The position numbers were made by a program, and so were the translations under genes. Shown here in pieces: positions 1-5,417 of a stretch of 5,417 bases of DNA. This stretch comes from Desulfomonile tiedjei (GTDB taxonomy: Bacteria > Desulfobacterota > Desulfomonilia > Desulfomonilales > Desulfomonilaceae). How positions within the stretch are numbered: position 1 is the first letter of the stretch; every line of letters starts with the position of its first letter. Where the stretch lies: positions 1 to 5,417 of the forward strand of contig DYRE01000062.1 of assembly GCA_020718965.1 (NCBI GenBank), written 5' to 3'. The notes under the pieces were generated by a model. The model saw nothing but the letters and a program-made list of their open reading frames with translations. It was not told the origin of the DNA and did no database searches.

Positions 1-222
1 CGTGTCTCCGCACTTCAACGGTAACGTTTTCGGAGTTAAAGGCATGAGCGTTTAAGTAAATGACTTTCCATGATATCACCATTTGACAATAAATCTTTGA
101 CCGTATATTTGTTCTCAGTAAAGGTAGTTCATGATCTCCGAATCTTTTCGCCTTCATCAATTGGAACAGATTGAATTAACAGGCGCTTTTTAGATCCTAG
201 AACCGGCTCAATTCCTGACATT
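1..222. other. Left-edge region without a supportable gene
   Basis: No convincing gene is visible downstream of the Fis-like gene. On the plus strand a frame entering from the left edge (from base 2) stops with TAA at 53-55 and could be the last 17 codons of an unseen gene. On the minus strand a frame from an ATG at 157-155 stays open to the left edge for 52 codons, but it has no clear ribosome binding site and no recognisable motif. A 20-codon plus-strand frame at 131-193 is discussed as a finding. I searched for a hairpin followed by a T-run that would end the minus-strand operon and saw none. The region may be a convergent or tandem intergenic stretch, possibly with decayed coding sequence. 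Confidence 0.4.
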
Positions 223-525
223 TCAGAATACTTCGTTGAGCTTTAGAACTTTGCGGTGGAATGTATTTCTACTCAAGCCAAGACTCTTTGCCGCTCGAAG
301 TTTGTTACCGCGGCTTCTTTCCAAAACCTTTATAATAAGTCTTCTCTCCACCTCTCCCATTATAAGTGGATGAATTCCCTCAATATTGTTATCGACCAAA
401 TATTCCACAAGCGAATCCAGGGAATCGGCAATATTGTATTTGGAAATTGCTCCAGGGCCAATTCCTTCTATGGCCTCTCCCTCGACATCAGACCCTGAAT
501 TGGCGTTTCTTTCTCCCGATTTCAT
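223..525 (-). CDS. Fis-like small DNA-binding protein (Fis-type helix-turn-helix)
   Basis: This 100-residue protein has a Fis/NtrC-type C-terminal DNA-binding domain and is almost the same length as enterobacterial Fis (98 residues). Residues about 34-100 can be aligned by eye with the Fis core: a helix around 34-47, the EVE-containing dimer helix near 58-60, the turn SRGN at 71-74, then RAAKSLGLSRNTFHRK (77-92) as the helix-turn-helix. Arg86, Thr88, Arg91 and Lys92 sit where Fis contacts DNA; Fis Asn84 and Arg89 are replaced by Ser85 and His90. Residues 1-30 are Gly/Glu-rich and do not resemble the Fis beta-hairpin arm used in recombinase activation. There is no receiver or AAA+ domain, so it is not a full NtrC-type regulator. 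Its ATG overlaps the stop of the dus gene (ATGA, 525-522). An AAAGGTGG element (540-533) lies 7 nt upstream, so it is probably translated by coupling. It likely binds DNA as a dimer; its targets are unknown. Confidence 0.85.
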   Translation of the reverse strand: MKSGERNANSGSDVEGEAIEGIGPGAISKYNIADSLDSLVEYLVDNNIEGIHPLIMGEVERRLIIKVLERSRGNKLRAAKSLGLSRNTFHRKVLKLNEVF

Positions 526-1484
526 GGGACAGCCACCTTTCCAAAGAAATTGTTTATGGAGGCAAGAACCTGTTCAGGATCGTTCTCTGTAAACACTGTT
601 GACCTAAATTCGGCCGCCCCAGCAAAACCTCGAGAGTACCATCCCAGGTGTTTCCTCATTCTCCGTATTCCTTGTAAAACGCCTGAACAGCTCAATTGAT
701 CTTCAAAGTGGGATCTCACTATGCCCCCTAGGCAGGCCACAGAGTTGTACACCGGGAATCCAAACACCGATTCCAGGATCTTCCGTGGAAACCAGGGTCG
801 TCCCAAAACACCCCTGCCTAGCATTACGCCTTGACATCCTGTTTCCTGAAACATGCTAACCGCTTTCTCAATATCCATAACCCCCCCATTACCTATCACA
901 GGTATGGAAACCGTTTGGCAAACCTGTCCAATCAATTCCAACGATACTGGTCCAGAATGGGCGGCGCTGCGACTCCTTCCATGAACAACAATAGCGTCGG
1001 CGCCCTCCGTTTCAACTATACCAGCTATCTCAGGAGCGTTAAGTCTTTTTTCATCCCAACCCGCCCGCATCTTAACTGTCAAGGGGATGGATACAGCGCT
1101 TCTAACCTCACTCACAACCTGTTTAACGAGGTCAGGATTACACATCAGAGCGGCGCCTCCGCCCGATCCCACCACCTGTCTTGCAGGACAGCCCATATTG
1201 ATGTCAATAGCAGCCGCCCCTAAACCTTGAACAATTCTGGCGCACTCGGCCAGGATTGCAGGATCTTTACCTATGACCTGAAAGATAACTGGAACTCTGT
1301 GGTTTGCAGTGTTCATCGTGGGAAGAACTTTACGGGCTTTTACCACCGCGTGAGAATTTATCATTTCCGTCCACAGAGCTGAAACCCCAAATTCTTGCAC
1401 TACTCTTCTAAACGGAGGGTCTGTTATCCCCGCCATTGGCGCCATAAAAACGGCGCCATCGAGTTCCAGATTACCTATCTTCAT
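522..1484 (-). CDS. dusB: tRNA-dihydrouridine synthase, DusB/NifR3 family
   Basis: A flavin (FMN) enzyme that uses NADPH to reduce specific uridines in tRNA to dihydrouridine in the cytoplasm. Counting from the preferred ATG at 1484 it has 320 residues, about the length of E. coli DusB. Visible in order are the N-terminal FMN-barrel motif APMAGITD (about 15-22), the catalytic-cysteine motif DINMGCP with Cys99 (Cys100 in E. coli DusB), VKMRAGW, the VHGRSR strand, the phosphate-binding GNGG, LGRGVLGRPW, and the C-terminal helical RNA-binding part with RKHLGWY. The frame extends upstream to a TTG at 1544, but that would add 20 residues foreign to the family and a 74-nt overlap with glmU. The ATG gives the usual MKIGNLEL start and a 14-nt overlap (1471-1484). 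No strong ribosome binding site precedes it, so translation is probably coupled to glmU. The subgroup (DusB) is inferred from the motifs and from the Fis-like gene downstream. Confidence 0.93.
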   Translation of the reverse strand: MKIGNLELDGAVFMAPMAGITDPPFRRVVQEFGVSALWTEMINSHAVVKARKVLPTMNTANHRVPVIFQVIGKDPAILAECARIVQGLGAAAIDINMGCPARQVVGSGGGAALMCNPDLVKQVVSEVRSAVSIPLTVKMRAGWDEKRLNAPEIAGIVETEGADAIVVHGRSRSAAHSGPVSLELIGQVCQTVSIPVIGNGGVMDIEKAVSMFQETGCQGVMLGRGVLGRPWFPRKILESVFGFPVYNSVACLGGIVRSHFEDQLSCSGVLQGIRRMRKHLGWYSRGFAGAAEFRSTVFTENDPEQVLASINNFFGKVAVP

Positions 1485-2862
1485 TCTTGGTGGCCATGCC
1501 TTGCCCAAAACGGAGCGGGAAAATCTTTTGCTTGGATCTGGCAACCGCTAGAGAATTCTCAGGAACATCCCTTGTTATAGTGCTGCCGGCTCCAATTACA
1601 CTTCCTGAACCAACCCTAACCGGCGCCACAAATTGAACATCAGATCCAACAAAGCACCTGTCTTCAATTATGGTTGTATGCTTGGTCTTTCCATCATAAT
1701 TACAAGTAATTGTCCCACACCCTATGTTGACATGCTCGCCAATCTTACTGTCGCCCAGGTAGGTCAGATGAGAAGCCTTTGAACCTACCCCAACTTCAGT
1801 CTTTTTAATTTCTACAAAATTACCGATTCTGACTCTACAACCAATCTTGGTTTCAGGACGCAAATGGGCCATGGGACCTATGGAAGCGTCGCTGTCCACC
1901 TCAACGTTATCAAGTTTCGACCCAGAAAATATCCTGACCCTATTTCCTATCGTAGAATCATTTATAACACACCCGGGCTCTATATAACATTCTTCTCCAA
2001 TTGATGAGAGTCCAGTAATCATTACGTTTGGACAAATGATTGTATCAGATCCAATTGTGACTCCGCAATCAGGGTAAAAGGTTGCAGGATCTAAAAGCGT
2101 TGCGCCATCAGCCATAAGTTGGGTTCTTATCCTATTCCACATCAATGAATTGACTTTTGCCAGGTCATTGCGGCTGTTGACCCCGACAACTACGGAATCC
2201 TGATCGGTATGAAAGGCCAGTGGCCTGACATTTGCTAATTGAGCCTCTGAAATCAGGTCGGTCAGATAATATTCCTTCTGGGCATTGTCACTTTTCAAAT
2301 TTTCGAGCAACTCAAAAAGAAGCCTGGATTGAACCAGATAAATTCCGGTATTTACCTCTTGGATCAATTTCTGGGAACGGTCGGCGTCACTCTCTTCGAC
2401 GATGCGTGTAATAATTTCATTTCGATCCGCTTCCACTCGTCCATAACCATACGGATTTTTAAGCCTGGTGGTTAATACGGTCAGCTTGCTGGACCTGCTT
2501 TCGTGAAAACCTTTGAAAGCGGACAAAATCTCAGAAGTTACGAGAGGCGTGTCTCCACACATAATTAGAACGTGGCCGCTGAATCCCTTAAACAGACTGG
2601 AACATTGCTTAACAGCATGACCAGTTCCCAGTTGCGGTTCCTGAATTACAAAATTCAAATCAGGAGAATCAAAGCGACGAACAACATCCTGAGCCTGATG
2701 ACCCACCACAAGGCATATTTTTTTCGGCTGTAGATTTCGCACCGCGTCAAGAACATAGGCGAGCATAGGCCTGCCTGTAACAGAATGCAGCACTTTGCAC
2801 TGATTTGACTTCATGCGCGTTCCTTTACCTGCGGCAAGGATTACTGCGCTATATTGTTCCAT
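1471..2862 (-). CDS. glmU: Bifunctional UDP-N-acetylglucosamine pyrophosphorylase / glucosamine-1-phosphate N-acetyltransferase GlmU
   Basis: Makes UDP-GlcNAc, the precursor for peptidoglycan and lipopolysaccharide, by acetylating glucosamine-1-phosphate and then uridylating it. The 463 residues match full-length GlmU (456 in E. coli). The N-terminal uridyltransferase half shows LAAGKGTRM (9-17), KVLH with Lys23, QLGTGHA, the metal-site segment CGDTPL, YGYGR, the substrate-binding VEE and EVNTG, and GVNSR. The C-terminal half is a left-handed beta-helix of hexapeptide repeats. It contains RLRP-like HLRPE, GNFVEIKK, the catalytic histidine region SKASHLTYLGD (His365, E. coli His363), GTITCNYDG and the GSDVQFVAPV acetyl-CoA region. 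Both halves appear intact. It is the first gene of the minus-strand unit. Its ATG has only a poor ribosome binding site (AAAAGAT directly before it), within a small potential hairpin. The usual partner glmS is not in the window. Confidence 0.98.
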   Translation of the reverse strand: MEQYSAVILAAGKGTRMKSNQCKVLHSVTGRPMLAYVLDAVRNLQPKKICLVVGHQAQDVVRRFDSPDLNFVIQEPQLGTGHAVKQCSSLFKGFSGHVLIMCGDTPLVTSEILSAFKGFHESRSSKLTVLTTRLKNPYGYGRVEADRNEIITRIVEESDADRSQKLIQEVNTGIYLVQSRLLFELLENLKSDNAQKEYYLTDLISEAQLANVRPLAFHTDQDSVVVGVNSRNDLAKVNSLMWNRIRTQLMADGATLLDPATFYPDCGVTIGSDTIICPNVMITGLSSIGEECYIEPGCVINDSTIGNRVRIFSGSKLDNVEVDSDASIGPMAHLRPETKIGCRVRIGNFVEIKKTEVGVGSKASHLTYLGDSKIGEHVNIGCGTITCNYDGKTKHTTIIEDRCFVGSDVQFVAPVRVGSGSVIGAGSTITRDVPENSLAVARSKQKIFPLRFGQGMATKNEDR

Positions 2863-2890
2863 ATCTTTTGATATCCAATCTGATCAAGAT
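2863..2890 (-). promoter_or_regulatory. Imperfect hairpin in the predicted glmU leader
   Basis: On the minus strand ATCTTGAT (2890-2883) can pair with ATCAAAAGAT (2872-2863), giving eight A/T-rich pairs with a two-base bulge and a 10-nt loop. It ends at the base next to the glmU ATG and fills most of the predicted 33-nt leader, covering the position where a ribosome binding site would sit. The stem would be weak, so a role in translation control is only a possibility. Confidence 0.25.
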
Positions 2891-2901
2891 TCAACTCAAA
2901 A

Positions 2902-2928
2902 ACTATATTCTTGTCCAGAAAGTGTCAA
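2902..2928 (-). promoter_or_regulatory. Predicted sigma-70-type promoter for glmU-dus-fis
   Basis: Read on the minus strand, a perfect TTGACA (-35, 2928-2923) is followed after 15 nt by TATAGT (-10, 2907-2902; five of six consensus bases). The spacing is shorter than the ideal 17 nt. It predicts transcription starting near 2895 and a leader of about 33 nt before the glmU ATG. It is the best match in the divergent gap on this strand. This is read from sequence only. Confidence 0.55.
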
Positions 2929-3092
2929 GGCTAATTGAATCGAGCCTAAAAACCACAGTTATGGAACTCTTCATTAATACAAGGGTTTCATATTATGGCC
3001 GATGATAAACACGGCTTGGGATTTACATCAATCAGATAAGTTTCTTTCGTGCCGCTTTTTCCACAATAAGGATGGATGTAAACTTGATTATG

Positions 3093-3120
3093 TTGATTTT
3101 AGAGTTTTTCAGAATATTAT
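3093..3120 (+). promoter_or_regulatory. Predicted sigma-70-type promoter for the LOG-like/heparinase-like unit
   Basis: TTGATT (-35, 3093-3098) and TATTAT (-10, 3115-3120; five of six consensus bases) are separated by 16 nt that include a T-run. Transcription would start near 3127, leaving a leader of about 28 nt that carries the strong GGAGG ribosome binding site. This is inferred from consensus matching only. Confidence 0.45.
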
Positions 3121-3141
3121 CATGCCATAGTCGTTAATTTC

Positions 3142-3146
3142 GGAGG
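3142..3146 (+). promoter_or_regulatory. Ribosome binding site fixing a TTG start
   Basis: GGAGG lies 8 nt before the TTG at 3155-3157. An in-frame TAG at 3128-3130 closes the frame upstream, and no ATG or GTG lies between it and the TTG. The first in-frame ATG is at codon 51, after the conserved N-terminal strand. The TTG is therefore the start. Confidence 0.8.
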
Positions 3147-3154
3147 TTGGTCAA

Positions 3155-3724
3155 TTGATCTCACAAGTACCCAAATTTGCAGTTCTTGGCTCATCACGCG
3201 AAACCGAGACTTCGCCAACCGCAAAACTGGCATTTGAAATCGGCCAGGAGATTGCAATAATTGGCGGAAATTTACTCACAGGAGGATGTCCAGGACTGCC
3301 TCAAATGGCTGCGTTAGGAGCAAAAGCCGCTGGAGGCGTCACTATTGCCGTCTCTCCAGGCGCAAACAGGAAAGAACATACGAAAAATTACGGATACCCT
3401 GCGGACAGTGATGTTTTGATTTTTACCGGTATGGGGAACAAAGGACGAAACGTAATCCTCATTAGAAGCGCCGACATTTGCATCTTCATCGGAGGAGGCA
3501 TAGGTACCCTCAATGAATTCACCATAGCCTTTGATGACCTAAATGAAGAAAATGTAATTGGGATCCTTTCTGGATCCAAAGGGCTGTCTGATTCGTATCA
3601 AGAGCTTGCCAAACTGACGAATCGGGTTCCAAAATCTGCCATTCTAACAGAAAGTGATCCCCGAGTTTTGGTGCAAAAATCTTTTTCCGAGTTTGCTCTC
3701 AGGGGAAATATTACAGGCCGATGA
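3155..3724 (+). CDS. LOG-like Rossmann-fold protein, TIGR00725 / SLOG-type family
   Basis: A 189-residue predicted cytoplasmic protein of the LOG/TIGR00725 superfamily, whose members bind nucleotides or nucleotide-derived ligands; LOG enzymes proper release cytokinin bases from nucleoside monophosphates. It shows FAVLGSSRE (8-16) as the first Rossmann strand and loop, LLTGGCPGLPQMAALGAKAAGG (about 40-61) as the glycine-rich second segment, then TIAVSPG and GNKGRNVILIRSADICIFIGGG. The superfamily signature appears as GGGIGTLNE (113-121), compared with PGGxGTxxE in LOG. The leading Pro is Gly here, as I would expect for the TIGR00725 branch. That branch has no firmly assigned reaction known to me, so enzymatic activity is not claimed. 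It starts at TTG with a strong GGAGG and ends in a 4-nt ATGA overlap with the heparinase-like gene, implying co-expression. Confidence 0.85.
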   Translation: MISQVPKFAVLGSSRETETSPTAKLAFEIGQEIAIIGGNLLTGGCPGLPQMAALGAKAAGGVTIAVSPGANRKEHTKNYGYPADSDVLIFTGMGNKGRNVILIRSADICIFIGGGIGTLNEFTIAFDDLNEENVIGILSGSKGLSDSYQELAKLTNRVPKSAILTESDPRVLVQKSFSEFALRGNITGR

Positions 3725-5417
3725 AAGATCCTGGGCTAGATGGAAACAAGTTTAAACTTGACAAATCCATTTCCGGATCCAGGAAACTTAATTTAAACAG
3801 TCTTGATGGCTTACCGGGTGTTAGACTGGTCAAGAATAAGATCATAATTTCCTCAACTGAAACATTTTCGGCAACCGTCAAACCGTATTCTCAAGATCTT
3901 TCACTATATAATCTTTTGAGCCTCTCCATCCGCAACCTGTCAGACATCCCTCTTCTGGTAGGCGTGACCATCAGGCATGGGGATTTCAACTCACCAGAAA
4001 AAGGCAAAAACTCAACATCCTTTTCCGGAAACAGGGAATCGCTTCCTCCTCTTTGCGCCGCTCGTCTCAAATTTCCAGTCGATTGTTTCGGCATTTATGG
4101 AAAACCAAATGGATGGAAAGAAATTGTCGATGTCAGTATATGCGTCAAGATCGATAAATTTGTTAGGGGCTCCAAGTTCTTTAGGGTAGCAATTTCTAGC
4201 GCCGAATTTGAGAAAACCGAAGCGCCAAGGGGGCCTAGACTGACTACATTTGGTCTTGAAAGCTTAATCAAAGAAACAGCGAGTGGGAAATTGTCCCTCT
4301 CCAGAAACTGCGATTCAGGTGTTCCAAACTCGGAACAGCTCACTCCATGCGAAAATCTTGTGACTCCTTTTTCTGAGGATGATCCTGGTTTGAGCATCCC
4401 TCCTCCTCATAGCTATCCGGTCGACAAACCTGAGGAAATTATGCATGGGAACATCATGGGACACTACCTTTCATCAAAAATCCCTTGGAATGCTAATCCC
4501 GTGGGGGAACTCGAGTGGACACATTTTTTGAATAGACATCATTTTTTGAGGCCCCTAATCATTGAATATGCGCGTAATAGGGACAGAGAACTGATAGAAA
4601 AAGTCGCATCAATTATCACCAGTTGGATTGTGGAGTGTCCTGCGCCTGTTGATTCAAATGGAGGAGCAGGTCCTAGTTGGGAGACCTTAACCGTTGCATG
4701 GAGGTTAAGAGAGTGGTTCTGGATCAAGGGGACGCTCTGGCCCACTGGTCTTTTTTCAAATCAAGCGGCGAACTTGATGCTGAGGTCAGTCTGGGAACAC
4801 GCTAGAAGCCTTATGGATCATCAGGGGCATCCAAATAACTGGATCATCGTAGAATCATCCGCACTGGCGGTAGCGGGAGCTTTATTCCCGGAATTCAGTG
4901 AATCGCAAGATTGGTGGGAAACGGGAGTCGATCGACTCAAGAAAGCTCTTGATTTTCAATTTTTCCCAGACGGAAGCCATTTTGAAATTTCCCCTCTCTA
5001 CCAATCAATATGCATAAACGCCATTCTCGAGGTACGGCATGTAGCCCAGGTGATGAGATTACCCCTTCCCGAAACTTTTTTTACACATCTTGACAAAGCT
5101 ATCGAATACTTGATGGAAATCGTCAGGCCCGATTTTACCTGGCCATCAATAAATGATTCGGGTAGCATTACGAGAGATTACACTCAACTTTTTCAAAAGA
5201 TATATGTTCTTAATAACAAACCAGAATATTTGTGGATCGCTTCAAAAGGCAAACAGGGAAAACCTCCGCTCACTGGCGTTAGAATATTTGAGAACTCAGG
5301 AATATGTTTAATCAGGAATGCTGAAACACCTAACGGACAATGGGCTTTGTTAAGAGCAGGTCCGCCAGGCGCATTCCACATTCACAATGATCTTTTGTCA
5401 ATTGAACTTTTTGACAA
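3721..5417 (+). CDS. Heparinase II/III-like (alginate lyase fold) protein, 3' end outside window
   Basis: The frame from ATG 3721 is open for 565 codons and leaves the right edge. Residues about 240-515 look like the alpha/alpha-toroid of heparinase II/III-type polysaccharide lyases, which cleave uronic-acid-containing polysaccharides by beta-elimination. Visible are IPWNANP with EWTHFLNRHHFL (254-276), SWETLTVAWRLREW (319-332), HPNNWIIVES (371-379), FPDGSHFEISPLYQ (415-428) and, opening the C-terminal beta-sandwich, a segment near 520-531 followed by HIHNDLLSIELF (553-564). Asn373, Tyr427 and His553/His555 are likely counterparts of the family's catalytic Asn, Tyr and His (inference). Residue 428 is Gln where I recall many relatives having His. 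Residues 1-240 are not recognised; parts such as LLSLSIRNLSDIPLLVGVTI (66-85) suggest beta strands, perhaps a carbohydrate-binding sandwich. No signal peptide or membrane segment is seen at the chosen start. The start overlaps the upstream stop (ATGA) and has only a distant AGGGGA (3701-3706), so translation is probably coupled. Its substrate cannot be told. Confidence 0.88.
   Translation, partial: MKDPGLDGNKFKLDKSISGSRKLNLNSLDGLPGVRLVKNKIIISSTETFSATVKPYSQDLSLYNLLSLSIRNLSDIPLLVGVTIRHGDFNSPEKGKNSTSFSGNRESLPPLCAARLKFPVDCFGIYGKPNGWKEIVDVSICVKIDKFVRGSKFFRVAISSAEFEKTEAPRGPRLTTFGLESLIKETASGKLSLSRNCDSGVPNSEQLTPCENLVTPFSEDDPGLSIPPPHSYPVDKPEEIMHGNIMGHYLSSKIPWNANPVGELEWTHFLNRHHFLRPLIIEYARNRDRELIEKVASIITSWIVECPAPVDSNGGAGPSWETLTVAWRLREWFWIKGTLWPTGLFSNQAANLMLRSVWEHARSLMDHQGHPNNWIIVESSALAVAGALFPEFSESQDWWETGVDRLKKALDFQFFPDGSHFEISPLYQSICINAILEVRHVAQVMRLPLPETFFTHLDKAIEYLMEIVRPDFTWPSINDSGSITRDYTQLFQKIYVLNNKPEYLWIASKGKQGKPPLTGVRIFENSGICLIRNAETPNGQWALLRAGPPGAFHIHNDLLSIELFD

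Larger units (their letters stand above)
2863..3154. other. Divergent intergenic region between glmU and the LOG-like gene
   Basis: This 292-base A/T-rich stretch separates the two units. It contains the promoter-like pairs for each direction, the glmU leader hairpin and the ribosome binding site of the plus-strand gene. A plus-strand frame starting inside glmU and crossing this gap (2805-3005) has no family resemblance and is mostly antisense to the glmU start and leader. The central part, about 2935-3085, shows no RNA gene, riboswitch-like fold or long inverted repeat that I could recognise. Confidence 0.6.

Noticed and set aside
58..84. AAATG/CATTT short inverted repeat as a terminator candidate
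   Set aside because: The stem is five A/T-rich pairs with no following T-run, too weak for an intrinsic terminator.
1..157. Minus-strand frame from ATG 157 open to the left edge (52 codons)
   Set aside because: It lacks a ribosome binding site and any recognised motif; an edge-truncated frame of this length is not enough evidence for a gene.
133..222. Minus-strand frame after fis resembling a NeuB-type C-terminal stretch (LGSKK ... EGEKIRRS)
   Set aside because: The resemblance is a few residues, the frame is broken by stops, and the expected domain does not continue.
831..1223. A 130-codon plus-strand frame antisense to dus
   Set aside because: It lies wholly opposite a strongly conserved gene, has no family motif, and its composition follows from the opposite strand.
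2805..3005. A 66-codon plus-strand frame across the glmU start and the intergenic gap
   Set aside because: No motif, partly antisense to the conserved GlmU N-terminus, and no convincing ribosome binding site.
3561..3780. Three GGATCC palindromes (3561, 3572, 3775)
   Set aside because: They sit in different codon contexts inside two genes with no wider repeat around them; chance is sufficient.
4095..4397. A 100-codon minus-strand frame, with others at 3891-4094, 4539-4745 and 5193-5381
   Set aside because: All are antisense to the continuous heparinase-like frame, which carries recognisable motifs on the plus strand.

Overview
The window looks like a chromosomal segment from a Gram-negative bacterium of moderate base composition. 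A Desulfobacterota/deltaproteobacteria-type organism is my best guess, because a DusB-like enzyme is followed directly by a Fis-type small DNA-binding protein and the other families fit. No marker here fixes the taxonomy, so treat this as inference.

There are two divergent transcription units. The minus-strand unit (about 2862 down to 223) reads glmU, then a DusB-type tRNA-dihydrouridine synthase, then a 100-residue Fis-like protein. The genes are packed with short overlaps: 14 nt for glmU/dus if the preferred dus start is right, and a 4-nt ATGA for dus/fis. It joins cell-envelope precursor synthesis (UDP-GlcNAc), tRNA modification and a nucleoid-type regulator. The plus-strand unit starts at 3155 with a small LOG/TIGR00725-like Rossmann protein on a TTG start with a strong ribosome binding site. 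It overlaps by ATGA a large heparinase II/III-like gene that runs off the right edge. That large frame is open over 565 codons, from 3721 to the end, with no stop inside the window.

The 292-base divergent gap (2863-3154) holds a convincing promoter-like pair for each unit and a small imperfect hairpin just before the glmU start. The left 222 bases hold no supportable gene, only short edge frames and one weak protein-like scrap. No RNA gene, insertion sequence, CRISPR array or clear intrinsic terminator was seen.

The least ordinary part is the right-hand pair: a predicted nucleotide-binding LOG-like protein translationally coupled to a polysaccharide-lyase-fold protein that lacks a visible signal peptide and carries an unrecognised N-terminal region of about 240 residues.
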